From Allolobophora icterica (lineage: Eukaryota; Annelida; Clitellata; Crassiclitellata; Lumbricidae): a stretch of 64,000 bases of DNA. Positions within the stretch are counted from its first letter, which is position 1. The number at the start of each line of letters is the position of its first letter. Location: positions 60,360,617 to 60,424,616 of the forward strand of contig OY744610.1 in assembly GCA_963556255.1 (NCBI GenBank). Direction: 5' to 3'. The position numbers were made by a program, and so were the translations under genes. Positions 32,981 through 44,005 of this stretch are shown here, one piece after another. Below the pieces are notes generated by a model, which saw nothing but the letters and a program-made list of their open reading frames with translations, did no database searches and had not been told where the DNA came from.

Positions 32981-33152
32981 TTAATATATCAAGGTACTTT
33001 ATGTTAATAATTCAAGGCACTTTCATGTTAATAATTCAAGGTACTTTATGGTAATATTTCGAGGTACTTCATGTAAATATTTCAAGGTACTCCATTTTAA
33101 TAATTCAAGGTACTTTCAAGTTAATAATTCAAGGTACTTTCACGTTAATAAT
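32981..33152. repeat. 24-bp intronic minisatellite containing the splice-donor word
   Basis: Seven units of the type TTAATAATTCAAGGTACTTTCATG. Most contain CAAGGTACTT, the same bases as the exon 1/intron junction (ACAAG/GTACTT) 100 bp upstream. In TLR-B two units remain, split by a piggyBac element. Confidence 0.85.
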
Positions 33153-33165
33153 ATTATTCAGTAAT

Positions 33166-33310
33166 GCGTCTATTATGAGTACACAGACCTACACTTTCGG
33201 TGGAGAGGGAGTGCACTGGCCATTCGCCCTCATGAGCCGAGCTTAGAAAAATGATGTCGCTAACGCTTCACGCCTAGGCTAGCCCAAAGGACTGCTCTTT
33301 TTCGTACTTC
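33166..33310 (+). mobile_element. 5'-truncated SINE
   Basis: Body and end of the tRNA(Asp)-like SINE family only (TATGAGTACACAGACC to GACTGCTCTTTTTC). Confidence 0.6.
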
Positions 33311-33472
33311 CTCACTTTAGGTTACGCCCACTTTGTTGCTGAGCGCTAAGATGAGCTAACACGCGAAATCTTCAAGTAGCCCTTCCGTGATAACAAATCA
33401 GGTCAGTCACAGCACGTCTATCCTCTCTCTCTCATCCCAACTCTTCCCACGGACAATGCTTATCTATGACGG

Positions 33473-33745
33473 AGGAGTGCTTGATGGTGTAGCGCTTAGC
33501 ATTTTGGACTGTCAATCGAGACGTCGGGGGCTCAAACCTCCGCCATGGCAGAAATCTGGTTTGGGAGTTCTGCTGCACTTGTACCCTCTATCCAGCTCAG
33601 CTATAATGAGTGCATTGAACCGTACACTGTCGTTGGTAAGATGAGACGGCGAGGGCCATCCGTCCTCATATACCAGCGCTAAGAAAACGAAGTAGCTAAC
33701 ACTTCATACTCATGCATGGTTGCCTTAGGGCCAGTTTAAGATACT
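33473..33745 (+). mobile_element. tRNA-like SINE in TLR-A intron
   Basis: Degenerate head (GGTGTAGCGCTTAG, GGGGCTCAAACC) and the common body. It occupies the same place, just upstream of the TIR exon, as the SINE at 51323 in TLR-B, so insertion predates the duplication. Confidence 0.7.
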
Positions 33746-33950
33746 GCTCTTCTTCTCCTCGTCCTTGTCCTCCTTCTCCTCGTCCTCATCATCCTCGTCC
33801 TCAACTTCCTCTTCCTTCCTGTCCACGTCCTCGACCTCATCATTCTCGTCCCCCCCGTCCTCCTACTCCCCTTCCTCAAGCCTCCCCGTCTTCCTCCTCG
33901 TCGTCCTGCTCCTCCTGGTCATCCTCTTCCTCCGATATCTCCAACATGAC
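33746..33950. repeat. Pyrimidine-rich tract before the TIR exon
   Basis: TCCTCGTCCTC-type repeat continuing from the SINE 3' end to close to the acceptor TTTCAG at 33966. In TLR-B the tract is about 40 bp. Confidence 0.8.
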
Positions 33951-33966
33951 AGTGATTCTGTTTCAG

Positions 33967-34485
33967 ATTCAACAGCGACAGGAGGCTCTCTCATCCGACA
34001 ACCGCTCCTACCAGTACGACGCCTTCGTCAGCTACAGCAAACACGACACCCACTGGGTCGTGACGGAGCTCCGTCGCCACCTGGAGACGGACGAGGGACT
34101 CCAGCTGTGCATCCACGACCGGGACTTTCTCGTCGGCGAGGACATCGTCTCGAACGTCATCTCGAGCATCGAGCAGAGCCGCAAGGTCCTCTTCATCGTG
34201 TCGAACGCCTTCGCTGTGTCGCAGTGGTGTCACTTCGAGCTAATCATGGTCCAGACGCGGATGCTGGAGAACGATCGGGACAACCTCGTCCTGATCCTTC
34301 TCGAGGAGATCGACGACGCCAATCTCTCGCCGCGGCTGAAGCTCCAGATGGAAAAGCAGACCTACCTTGAGTGGACGTCGAGCGAGATCGGTCGCCAGCT
34401 GTTCTGGGACAGGCTGAGGCAGGCCGTCGGCAGACCGCCGGAGAGCGTCATCAATTCCCATCTCCCGATGGAAATGTTTAGATAA
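33967..34485 (+). CDS. Toll-like receptor A, exon 2: TIR domain
   Basis: 172 codons, phase 0 after acceptor TTTCAG. The TIR domain relays activation to adaptors such as MyD88. Box 1 YDAFVSYS (residues 17-24 of the exon), box 2 RDFLVGEDI (52-60) and box 3 FW (146-147) are all present. Box 2 has Val-Gly where vertebrate receptors usually have Pro-Gly; Drosophila Toll also has Val. Most codons end in G or C, in contrast to the AT-rich surroundings. It differs from the TLR-B exon by 17 bases and three residues. A separate TIR exon is worth noting because many sea urchin TLRs lack introns. Confidence 0.9.
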   Translation: MQQRQEALSSDNRSYQYDAFVSYSKHDTHWVVTELRRHLETDEGLQLCIHDRDFLVGEDIVSNVISSIEQSRKVLFIVSNAFAVSQWCHFELIMVQTRMLENDRDNLVLILLEEIDDANLSPRLKLQMEKQTYLEWTSSEIGRQLFWDRLRQAVGRPPESVINSHLPMEMFR

Positions 34486-35202
34486 AAAACCAGCGGAAAA
34501 CCGAAGCCGAGATGGACCTCGCTAGACAGACAGTAGCTCGTCTCAAGTGGTGCCAGTCCAAAGCCTGGACAAAGAAGGAGGACGACGTCAACGTCCCTGG
34601 CAGGCGTAAAATATCGTTAAACGCTGGGAACCACAGCACGTCTCGGAGAGGCTCTTAGCAAATCTTTTATCAGCCGAGAGCTGAAGTATCGCTCCGAAAG
34701 GAGCTGGTCATAGGATCCGACTTCGTTACTTGCGCTAAGATATTGGAAGAAACTCGGTGAGACAAGTAAATGGTCGGATTCAGTTCACAACCTAGATTAC
34801 AATTTCAGACAGAGAGACGGCTCGCCATCTTTTGAAAGAAGAAAGCAGAACTTCTTAAGTGCTATTTTCGTCCTAAATTACAGGCGTGCGCAAAATTTGC
34901 AAGAGGAGGAACAGAGTTGGTTGGCTCCATGCTAGCCTGTGGTGCAGACAGTAATCGTGTAGTTCTTTTGTGGGAGTCTGGCTTTTGTGAACGTGTGCCC
35001 TGCAGTGTTCAGGGCATTTTTAATCTGATTTTTGCGTTGAAATAACTTCTTAATTAAACCTTTTTACATTGTGAAGACTGAAGAGGAACGTTTCACTTTC
35101 GACACGAAATTGAGAAAATGTAAAAACATTTTTTCTTAAAGGTGTGTGTTTGTATAGTAATATTTATTTTAGCTATTGTTTGGTGTAGCTTTTAAGAGTT
35201 CA
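34486..35202 (+). other. 3' UTR and flank of TLR-A
   Basis: Closely related to 52187-52925. A possible polyadenylation signal ATTAAA is at 35053-35058, conserved at 52760-52765. No other gene seen. Confidence 0.5.
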
Positions 35203-35216
35203 GTAATGCGATCGTG

Positions 35217-35512
35217 TGGAGATTGGTGTCGAGAATGAAGAGTCGTTAAAACAAAAGGCGACAAGATCGAAGCTAGGATTCTTTGGTCATGTTATGCGAT
35301 CTGATGGGTTAGAAAAGGAAATGATGCTGGCCTGTGGTGAGGGGAAGAAAAGACAGGATCGCCCAAGGAAGAAATGGATGGATGAGATTCACGATGTAAC
35401 TGGCATGAACCTGGAAGAACTAGGGGACCTGACTTCGAATAGGAGGCAATGGAGAATGTTTATCATGAGGATCGCTAGAGCTTCAAGAGTTGACAGCACA
35501 AGGTGACAAGGT
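35217..35512 (+). mobile_element. 5'-truncated RTE-type LINE with 14-bp target duplication
   Basis: Codes in frame for a LINE C-terminus (FFGHVMRSDGLEKEMMLACG, then KKWMDEIHDVTGMNLEEL) and ends with two ACAAGGTG units. GTAATGCGATCGTG occurs at 35203-35216 and 35513-35526. The matching place after TLR-B (about 52920-52945) is empty. A longer relative is at 63333-64000. Confidence 0.8.
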
Positions 35513-35569
35513 GTAATGCGATCGTGAGCTTGTTTCTTCGTCTACCAAGTGGGGTGGGAGAATTACCTT

Positions 35570-37263
35570 CTCGGTATTATGGAGTTGACGTTTTTCTTTG
35601 TTTGCCGTGTTGGGGAACAGGTTCCCTACCATGCAGAATAAGGTGGTCCGGTTTAGAATGAATGGTCGGGTTCCTTACCCTACTGAGTGTAATGGGCGAG
35701 TTTCATACGCTGTAGTATTATTGGCGGGCTGTTCTGCAGAATAGAATGGGCGGTGTCCTAACTTGCATAATGGTCTGATCTGGTTCTTGTGCCTCTGATG
35801 CGTGTAATCAGGATGTATTTTTGTTGTTATTCTCAGCAGTGGGAATTATCTGCTGGGTCTGATCGAGGGTCTGAGAAAATGCGTCCTGTTAACTGCGCAA
35901 TTCTCAACAGTATGTACTCAGAGGCCTCTGAAGACTGCAGCTCTCTCTGTTCTGCCTGCCTCTGTCTGTCTCTGTCTGTCTATCTTCCTGTTCGTTTGCC
36001 TGTCTGTCTGTTCGTCAGACAGACAGACGGATAGACACACAGAAACAGAGATTGTGTCCGTCCATGTGTCTATTTGTCTATCTGTCTGTCTGTCTGTCTG
36101 TCTGTGGGCCTCTCTTTATGTTTGCGGGAAATATTGTTTTCGTGACATAATAGTGTGACTGTTGGTCCAGTTAAAAGTAAACTTAATCTATAACCATGGC
36201 CGTATTTACCAAAGCCATCAATCAAGAAGTCTGTCGCGTCTGCACAATTGAATCCAGGGTAACCAGAGTAAAAAATGACGAAGCCGCGGATGATGTTCAA
36301 CATCCCAGTTCCCGAAAACCAAGACGCCAAAAGCTCAAAGTGCTTTTCTTCACCAAGGTTACTTCTTCACACGTTACAGTAACTTACATAGCGCTATCAT
36401 TATTTTTGGTCTGTTTCACGGAACCACGGTGACAATTGATTAACCAGTAAATACTAACACAGGAAAATAGAAATGGCAATAAATTATGATCTCTGGGTTT
36501 CACCCACCTTTTCTATGCATAATGCTGGTGACACCTTGCGACAGTTTAGCAGGTGCCTTAGAGGCAGGTCGGGGAGTGGTAGACCAATCAGCCACGGCGT
36601 AGACTATATAAACTGACGCTAGATATCGTTATCTTAAACAATAAGACGACGATGGTGAAGGTGAAGAAGAAGATGGAGATGAAAAAGGCGAGAACAGCAT
36701 GGCGGGATACCATGCTGTAGCATGGGTGGAGTCAAATGCAAAATCAATTGCCAATTGCGGCAATTTTGCAATTACAATTTCGTTGAAGTTTGCGACGGAG
36801 ACGAATTTATTTACTTAACTATTGCGCCTTAATGAAGCAGAGTGTCCTAGACCTAGACTCCTACTCTAGTGAACTCCCATTTTCGGTAGGAATCTATATT
36901 GTAGTGTATAGGAAATTTGGGCGAAAGTTGTATATCCTGTTGCTTTCTTGCCCACGGATGTCGCCCCGCTTCAATTTTACATCAGATATTAAATATGATG
37001 TTTTCTTCCCCACGGCAATTTGTTACTCCGCAAACGTAATTATTCGTCGATATTTCTTCACAAAATGATCAAATGCAATGCATTTGTTATGTAAACAAGA
37101 CGCAACACTTTCCTGTTCGCTAGAGGACCGCGCTTCAGCTAGTCACATGACGTCACATTAGGACTTTCCATTCTGGGATAATTCATACAATTTCCGATGA
37201 CTATGTCCGATGTATTTTCATCAGTTTGTTTACATTTAAGAATGATAGAAAATTTTGTTTAAA
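35570..37263 (+). repeat. Unit 1 spacer and upstream region of truncated small gene
   Basis: Related to 55725-56634, 58785-59195 and 60060-61828 in unit 2, where three insertions lie between these parts. It includes GTCT/CAGA repeats near 35940-36110. No gene is recognised; the 92-codon frame at 36790-37068 has no family. Confidence 0.6.
37148..37155 (+). promoter_or_regulatory. CRE palindrome upstream of truncated small gene
   Basis: TGACGTCA, 109 bp before the ATG, followed by AGGACTTTCC (kappaB-like). Both are retained at 61712-61719 in unit 2. Confidence 0.45.
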
Positions 37264-37533
37264 ATGAATCTAAACAACGTTTTATCGAGCAAGGATCACG
37301 AAGGAAACGAAACCGATTGTGTTATAACAAATTATAATTTGGTCAGGTCACCGGAAAACATAACAGCAGCAAATAAATCGATTAACGCTAATATGTTGAA
37401 TGTGTTCAATGTCCACAAAATGGATGAAGCCGAAAAGTCTTTAAATAATAACAACGCAAACGTATTGTCGCTTACGAATCCTAAATCCGATCTCGTCTGC
37501 ATACCTACCTACCTATCGAATTACCTACAGTAG
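37264..37533 (+). pseudogene. Truncated copy of small acidic protein gene
   Basis: The first 74 codons after the ATG at 37264 match the gene at 61829 with five residue differences. At 37486 the reading passes into the next duplication unit, adding about 15 unrelated residues before a stop. It lacks the tryptophan-containing and acidic C-terminal parts of the full copy. It could still be transcribed because the CRE region is present. Confidence 0.7.
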
Positions 37534-37595
37534 ATATATATTATACACCTGCCTACTAACTTATCTATCGAATTACCTACGGTAGATAATTATAC

Positions 37596-38134
37596 CAGTG
37601 CGATTCTCGTTAACGATAACCGTTGGATAACGGAAACGAAAATGTTCGTTAACGAAAATAAAGTGATTCGCTGACGATAAATTTAACTGTAAAGATATCG
37701 TTGACTATAACTATTACTAAAATAACACTAACGAAATTCATCATTATTTTCGTTAGCAAAAATGAAAAGTGTAATATTGACAAACATAAGAACGTGTGAA
37801 TGCACTACAACTTATGGCATATATATGTTCACCCCGGATGTCGGTGAAGTTGAAGCGTCGTGTATTCAGGAAGCTGAATGCACATGCAGCCATTCTTCAA
37901 AGCCTTTCGAAGCCCTAAGCAAATTGTGGAACGCGTATTAATATGCACAGCTGCTGCGTCTGTAGGCCATTTCGCTTAGGCCTAGCCTTATTGTGACTAA
38001 GTACTAAGTAAAATAAAACTCAAGTAACTATAACTAAAGTAATGCTAACTATAATTAACTATAACTAAAATGAAAAACCATTAACTATAACTGTAACTGT
38101 AACTAAAATAAAATCTGTACGAAGAATAACACTG
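37596..38134. mobile_element. hAT-type MITE, unit 2 copy
   Basis: Paralogue of 25834-26351, same ends and interior words, inserted in the same minisatellite. Confidence 0.7.
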
Positions 38135-38139
38135 ATGTA

Positions 38140-38440
38140 TGCCTACCTACTGACCTACCTGTCGAATTACCCACAGAGCAAGGCCTATATTATATATATA
38201 CCTACCTACGTATACCTATCTATCGAATTACCTACAGAGGCTATATAGTATATACATACCTACGTATTGCTGCCTACCGAATTACCTACAGTATATCTAC
38301 CTAACTATACTTACCTGTCGAATTACGTACAGTATACCTTCGTAACTACCTACCTATCGAATTACCTACAGTAGATACCTACTTACCTACCTATCGAATT
38401 ACCTGCAGCACCTACATACCTGCCTAACTATATTCTACTG
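38140..38440. repeat. Minisatellite (CTATCGAATTACCTACAG), unit 2 copy
   Basis: Counterpart of 26350-26640. The following 38440-39360 is non-coding and matches 26640-27530, including the 16-bp repeat at 39016-39092. Confidence 0.75.
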
Positions 38441-39571
38441 TATATACATTCTTAAACGCATGTAGGCCTATGCACATTCACTTAACTTAAATGTAAAATA
38501 TAAATTACACGTTTTTCTATAGCGACCGTATTACATCGACTTCTACTCATTTTCAACGAATTGAACCACCGCTGCCCGTTGGATTGACATGTTGATATTA
38601 TAAATAGTTTCCAGTCTGTTTCAATGCCTCCCGAATGGGTTATCCGTGACCCCATTAGGCGGGAAAGGCTTAAGATCCCCGTTTAGGGACTCTGCTAGAA
38701 CGACCGTATACCCGTCTGTGTAGGCCTTAATGTAAATGTAAATCTCCGAAATATCTCAGCGCTACACAAAAGCTACCGTTGGGGAGACCAGCTTAAACAC
38801 CGGCGCTATATAAAATCAACTCCGCAATAGCCATGTTGTTTGGTCCGTTTCGGTGCCAGGTCAGAATCCGGGGAGGTCAAGCCGACGAGTTTCTCTTTAA
38901 TTGGCGTTATATAAATTCGCGATTAGGGCCTATATACTGCACTACAATTACCGTCAAATCTCAGTTTTCGTGAACCTGTTCAGGCTGAGATTGCGTCGTA
39001 TAGAGGCCGTCATAAAAAGCTTTAATTGTAATGAACTTTAATTGTAATAAGCTTTAATTGTAATAAGCTTTAATTGTAATAAGCTTTAATTGTGTTGATG
39101 GACTGGATTACGCGGATATTGCAGCATAGGCCAAATTGATCAGCTTACAGTTTCATTTTCTGTGCCTACATTATTTCATATAGAGTTTCATTTTCTATAT
39201 TACACGTATACAGAGACATTATTTATTGCTTCTTGTTATTGTGATTAACAACGATTCATTTAGGCTAATTATTATGGCGATCTTCTCTTATAATTATAAT
39301 TAGTAATTTTTATTGGCCGTTGTCTAATGCACAAAACATTATCCGATGGCGCACCAAAACCAAGTATACTCACCTCTAATTTATTTCGGAAAACTAACCG
39401 GTAGCCTGTACCCACTAGCCCAGGGGTGGGCAAACTTTTTGCGCATGGGGCCACATTAAAAGCCAAAAAAATTCGTGGGGCCGGACAACAAATTTTTAAC
39501 TTTTAATAACGACTAACATGAAAAGAAATTTACTTATTTATGGGGCCTACTTTACAGCATATTAAATGCAC

Positions 39572-39573
<2 letters not shown>

Positions 39574-39621
<48 letters not shown>

Positions 39622-40800
39622 TTTTATTGCAACGATATAACATACATCAGTTCAACATTATGTTACAAGAAAACGTTGACAAAGGGAAGGCCCAGAAGGG
39701 ATGGAAATCCCATAATAGGGACACCCAATTTTGTAAGTTAATTACGTTGAAGATAGAGGTTCGATTGAGATACACAGTGATAAGCTTAACTAAGTGATTA
39801 AACAGAGGTATTCATAAGCATACAAAAACAGTGAACAGTGATTTGATTATGAACATTATAGTCTTAGATTAACAGTTGCAAGACGGCATGTAATCCAGTT
39901 TAAAACAGTTCCATGAATTGTCATTAATTAATCCATCCGTTAATTGAGAACGCAATAGTTTTTTAAAAGATGAAGATTTGGGACCAGTTGAATATTTGTG
40001 GGAACACAGCTCCAGATCAGGGGACCATTGTATTTAGTTGAGAAACGGCGAATATTTGATCTAGCAAAAATAGTGCGATAGGATTTTGCTGCTCTGGTAT
40101 TATGAAAGTGATATTCAGCACCAATGTTGTAATAGTGAGTAAACCTTGGGGTAAGAGGGCATGGGTGAATTGATACATAAAGATGGCTGTCTGAAAGTAT
40201 CTTATTTGATGGAATTTGAGCAGTTTAAGTTCTACAAAAATAGGGTCAGTATGTGAACAGTAAGGTACCCCAGCAATTATTCGAATTGCTCTTTTCTGTA
40301 GCGTCACCAGTTTTTTTACTCTGGATTCATACGTAGAGGCCCATATCATGTTACAGAACATCAAGTACGGATAAATTAAAGAGTAATATAAAGTAAGGCG
40401 AATACAGAGGGGAAGTAAAAATGATGCTCGACCAAGCATTCCAACATTTTTTGCAACCTTGGCCGTTATAATTCTGATGTGTTCTTTCCACGTTAGATGA
40501 CTATCAACAACTACACCAAGGAACCTTGTGGAATTTTCTTGAGAGATTGGAATATCGTTTATGTTTACAAATGCAGCAATATTTGGGGGGCACATTTTCC
40601 TGTGGGATCTAAATATAATAAAATTTGTTTTTTGCAAATTTAAGGAAAGCTTATTTGCAGCAAACCAATCCGCCACTGCCATCAACTCAGCGTTAACAGT
40701 CTGGATTAGAGATTGGTAGGATCTATTAGAGTAAAAAACATTTGTAGCCTATCATCGGCAAATAAAATGAGATGTATGCGACTGTGAACATGCATGCATT
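39574..40800 (-). pseudogene. 5'-truncated CR1/L2-type LINE inside the hAT
   Basis: (CAAT)n at 39574-39620 marks the 3' end. Minus strand 40685-40150 reads ANKLSLNLQKTNFIIF, RFLGVVVDSHLTWKEHI and YLMFCNMIWAS, the thumb region after the RT core. The catalytic FADD is just upstream near 40765 but frameshifted, and the C-terminus is frameshifted too. A different subfamily from the intact LINE at 46873. Confidence 0.75.
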
Positions 40801-41292
40801 TAACAAGTTTCCCATAATGGGGAGTGATAGCGCTGGTTGCAATTCACAGTTTGAGTTCAAGTTTAGATCATCATCACTTAACTGAAGCCTAGGCGTACTT
40901 GAATTTGTTTATTTTCATAGTTGAAAATCTTTGTTGACAGATGTAAGTGGATGCGAATAACATAAACATTTTTAAAGCAAAAGTTGATAGATTTGAGAAT
41001 ATATTTTTCCTTTCTGTCTTGAAGAAAAGAATGCTATCAGGTCTGATCCCTTGAGCTGTTCTTTGACAACAATGTCACGTTGTGGGTCGGTTAACTCCAG
41101 CTGAAGTTCTTAGGAGCTAATTGTTAATGTCAAATGTGAATGATTTAGTAAGCAAAGCAAATTCAGTCTCATTTGATTTACAATCCACAAATCGTCTGGA
41201 GAACTCTTCTGGGTAATTGCGAAGACTGAGTGCCTCCCTATATAAACAATATGGTTGCCACCGACTTCGCTCCAATAGAGCGCTGCTGCCTA

Positions 41293-41690
41293 CCAGCCTC
41301 ATCCCACAATGCAATGCGCTAAGTAAGTAAGTCGAACACTTGAAGTCAAACGAAAATAAACTTTAATTAGATTGAAATTAAAATATATGCATACAGCTTA
41401 AGAAATGGTTTAATCCGTTATATTATATATATGAAAATGCTACCTACCAGGAACATCCCACAATGCAATGTGCTAAGTAAGTAAGTAAAATGAACACATA
41501 TTACGAACACTTATATTACAAACACAACTGAATTTTGTTTATAGGCCTATCTAACGGATTAAACCATTTCTTAAGATGTATGCATATATTTCAGTTTTCT
41601 ATCAAATTAAAGTTCGTTTTACTTCAAGTGTGCATTTGACTTCAAGTGTTCGTTTTACTTACTTACCTAGCGCATTGCATTGTGGGATGG
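41293..41690. repeat. Large internal inverted repeat in the hAT
   Basis: 41293-41420 and 41552-41690 are imperfect inverted copies (CCCACAATGCAATGCGCTAA versus its reverse; AAGAAATGGTTTAATCCGTT versus its reverse), with a GCTAAGTAAGTAAG motif repeated at 41310 and 41471. Confidence 0.7.
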
Positions 41691-42061
41691 CAGCGGCGCT
41701 CTACTGTCCAACTTTACAGCTGAAGGTTACATTTTTATGCAGACTCTGTCGTGACAGTTTGCAACTGGAGGGTAGGAAAGTGTCCATAGGTTTGTTCTTT
41801 CAGTTGCTTTGAAAGCAACATTAGCTTTACTTGGACGGATTTCACTTCTGCAGGTCATGTGCAAAACCGGAAAGACCGGAATAGTAAGTAAGAGAGCAGC
41901 GCCACGTGAGGAAAACGAAAATACTTCTAGCGGTCTGAATTTTTTAAAAGTGTCTGAAGAATTGTGGGGGCCGGATAAAAAGTGTTGGCGGGCCGGATCC
42001 GGCCCGCGGGCCGTAGTTTGCCCACCTCTGCACTAGCCTGTACTCACCTCTAATATTGCCA

Positions 42062-42250
42062 CTACAACCCTGGATATACAGAGTTCCAGCATACACTGCA
42101 GTCAAGACAGGAAGGGCATAGGTCAACAGGGGCAAGGAGTAGGTCTCTTGTGGGTATATAATGTAAGATTTCATCAAAATTGGAGGCATGAGACGCAAGA
42201 CAATTGCATGCCCAGTAGAACAACTGCTTCAAAGGTATCGACATAAACGT
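42062..42250 (-). pseudogene. LINE pol fragment, unit 2 copy
   Basis: Counterpart of 29150-29350, reading ACNCLASHASNFDEIL and CWNSVY in different frames. Confidence 0.5.
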
Positions 42251-42413
42251 TATTTGTCTACACCACCCACTTAATGCACACCCAAATAATTATATAGGGG
42301 CCTATACATAAACACGTAAATACTTTCTGCCTTGCGCGTCTGTCTATTTTTGTGTGCCTTCAGAGCCTCTGGCTTCCTCTTATTCTCCAGCTGATCTAGA
42401 CTATGAGGCACCA

Positions 42414-42710
42414 CACTGTGACCACAGTGGCGTCACTAGGGTTGGTGCCACCCAGTGCGGTAAGTCATCGTGTCACCCCCATGGACCTCCTCCCTTAGCC
42501 CCTTACCATACCATACAGTATCCTTAGTAATTTTTTTGTACTAAGGGGTCACGAAAAATGTTTTTGTTGTTATCTGTTATTTACAAATAATTTTCTGTGA
42601 AACTGTCCACAAAAATTGTTTAGACGGCCATTTTGTCATTTTGTTGTCACCCCTCTGAAGGTGTCACCCGGTGCGGCCCGCACCTCCCGCACACCCTAGT
42701 GACACCACTG
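42414..42710. mobile_element. hAT-type MITE, unit 2 copy
   Basis: Counterpart of 29479-29783 with CAGTGGCGTCACTAGGG and CCCTAGTGACACCACTG; flanks AGGCACCA and ATGCACCA. Confidence 0.7.
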
Positions 42711-43104
42711 ATGCACCATTCAACATCTCGTGACTCTTAAGCTATCGCCATTAAATTTTATATGGGACACCAATTACGCGTTCTCAAGTTGTGGCGACAA
42801 GGAGTGGGGCCTACTTACAAGAAGTCCTTGCGTCATTTTGCCTTAGGCAACTATACACTCGAGAGTGCCGTGTTGTTTAGCTCAGTAGCGTTACGCCTAT
42901 CGCTCAGCCTAATCAGATAGGCCGATGTTCGAATCCCTCTCTCTTTCTCTATGGCACACATAAATCTTCCAATTATGTTATCATATATGACATTATTCAC
43001 CTAAAAGTAATATATAGATGTATGTAAGTATATATATATATGCATGGATTACATGTATTACTTACCCATATATATAATATATATCTCCATGTATCCGTGT
43101 TCAA

Positions 43105-43234
<130 letters not shown>

Positions 43235-43388
43235 TATATCTTTATATGTGCCTGGAGGCCCTATAATATGTTTATTCTGTCTGGAGCCTGCTTGTGTGGT
43301 CTAAAGCGCTGACGTAGTGTTATTAATGACCTCGTGGAGTCATCGTAGGAAAACCCGGAAGGAGTCGCATCTTGTGGACTGGTCTTTC

Positions 43389-43395
43389 TATATAA
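43389..43395 (+). promoter_or_regulatory. TATA box of TLR-B
   Basis: TATATAA with the same surroundings as 30418-30424. A predicted 5' UTR exon (about 43420-43528) ends at ATGAG/GTACTT; the acceptor is TTTTCTTGTAG near 43953. A SINE-like repeat (43618-43735) lies in that intron. Confidence 0.5.
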
Positions 43396-44005
43396 CCTCG
43401 CATTGCGTCATTCGTCTAGAGCGTTGAGGTTGGAGACTGAAGCATCGGACTGTGCTTGCGTTATAGGACCCCTTCTTCATTCGGGGGTTCATCGATCGCT
43501 TTCCTCGGTGAAACACGGAGTAAATGAGGTACTTAAAATTCGCTAGGCCTATATTAGACTATGTGTACTGATATGTTTTTATTTCAGAGGGATTTAATAT
43601 CGGGCATGCACGGTCCGTTAACGGGGATCTTAAATGGAGTGGCACCCATTCAATCTGGCAGCGGTGTTTAAGGATCTCACCCGATCAATTCACTGAGTAG
43701 TGAGCAAGGTCGAGGCCATACGGTCGCTATATTAAAATCTGTACATTTACACTTTTGCATACATACGTACAAAGTATCAACTGGTTAAATTGTTCATCCT
43801 GAGGTAGCGGACATCTAGTAATAGAAGGGCTTTCTTGTTATGTTCCTGGATGTGTTAGAGTCTGCTTTTGCTTTGCTAAATAGTTCCAACTTTTCTTGCA
43901 GCACAATGAAATTGTTTTAAAGTTGTCCACACATGTTACATAATTTTCTTGTAGTTTTTCTTATCGACCTTGCCTTCCTCGTCAGCGAGGATCGAATATC
44001 GGACG

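Larger units (their letters stand above)
25735..37492 (+). repeat. Tandem duplication unit 1 (11.8 kb)
   Basis: Starts with AATCTCGTCTGCATACC and includes a minisatellite/hAT block (25745-27530), the TLR-A region (about 28940-35530) and a block ending in a truncated small gene (35570-37485). Each block recurs in the same order in 37490-62060. The next copy begins at ATCTCGTCTGC at 37490, inside the truncated gene, so the junction is direct. Confidence 0.8.
39421..42030. mobile_element. hAT-type element with perfect 8-bp target duplication
   Basis: Ends CAGGGGTGGGCAAACT and AGTTTGCCCACCTCTG (one mismatch). CACTAGCC is exact at 39413-39420 and 42031-42038. The unit 1 copy has a single TACTAGCG there (about 29107-29116), the empty site. 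2610 bp, no transposase. It carries a LINE fragment and a large internal inverted repeat. Confidence 0.9.

Noticed and set aside
33765..34370. 201-codon alternative frame over the TIR exon
   Set aside because: GC-rich codon third positions keep other frames open; the TIR frame is clearly the real one.
34486..35202. Extra exon downstream of the TIR domain
   Set aside because: Stop codon is shared by both TLRs and the following sequence has indels and no frame.
36790..37068. 92-codon frame upstream of the truncated small gene
   Set aside because: The matching unit 2 segment (60090-60370) does not preserve the frame convincingly.
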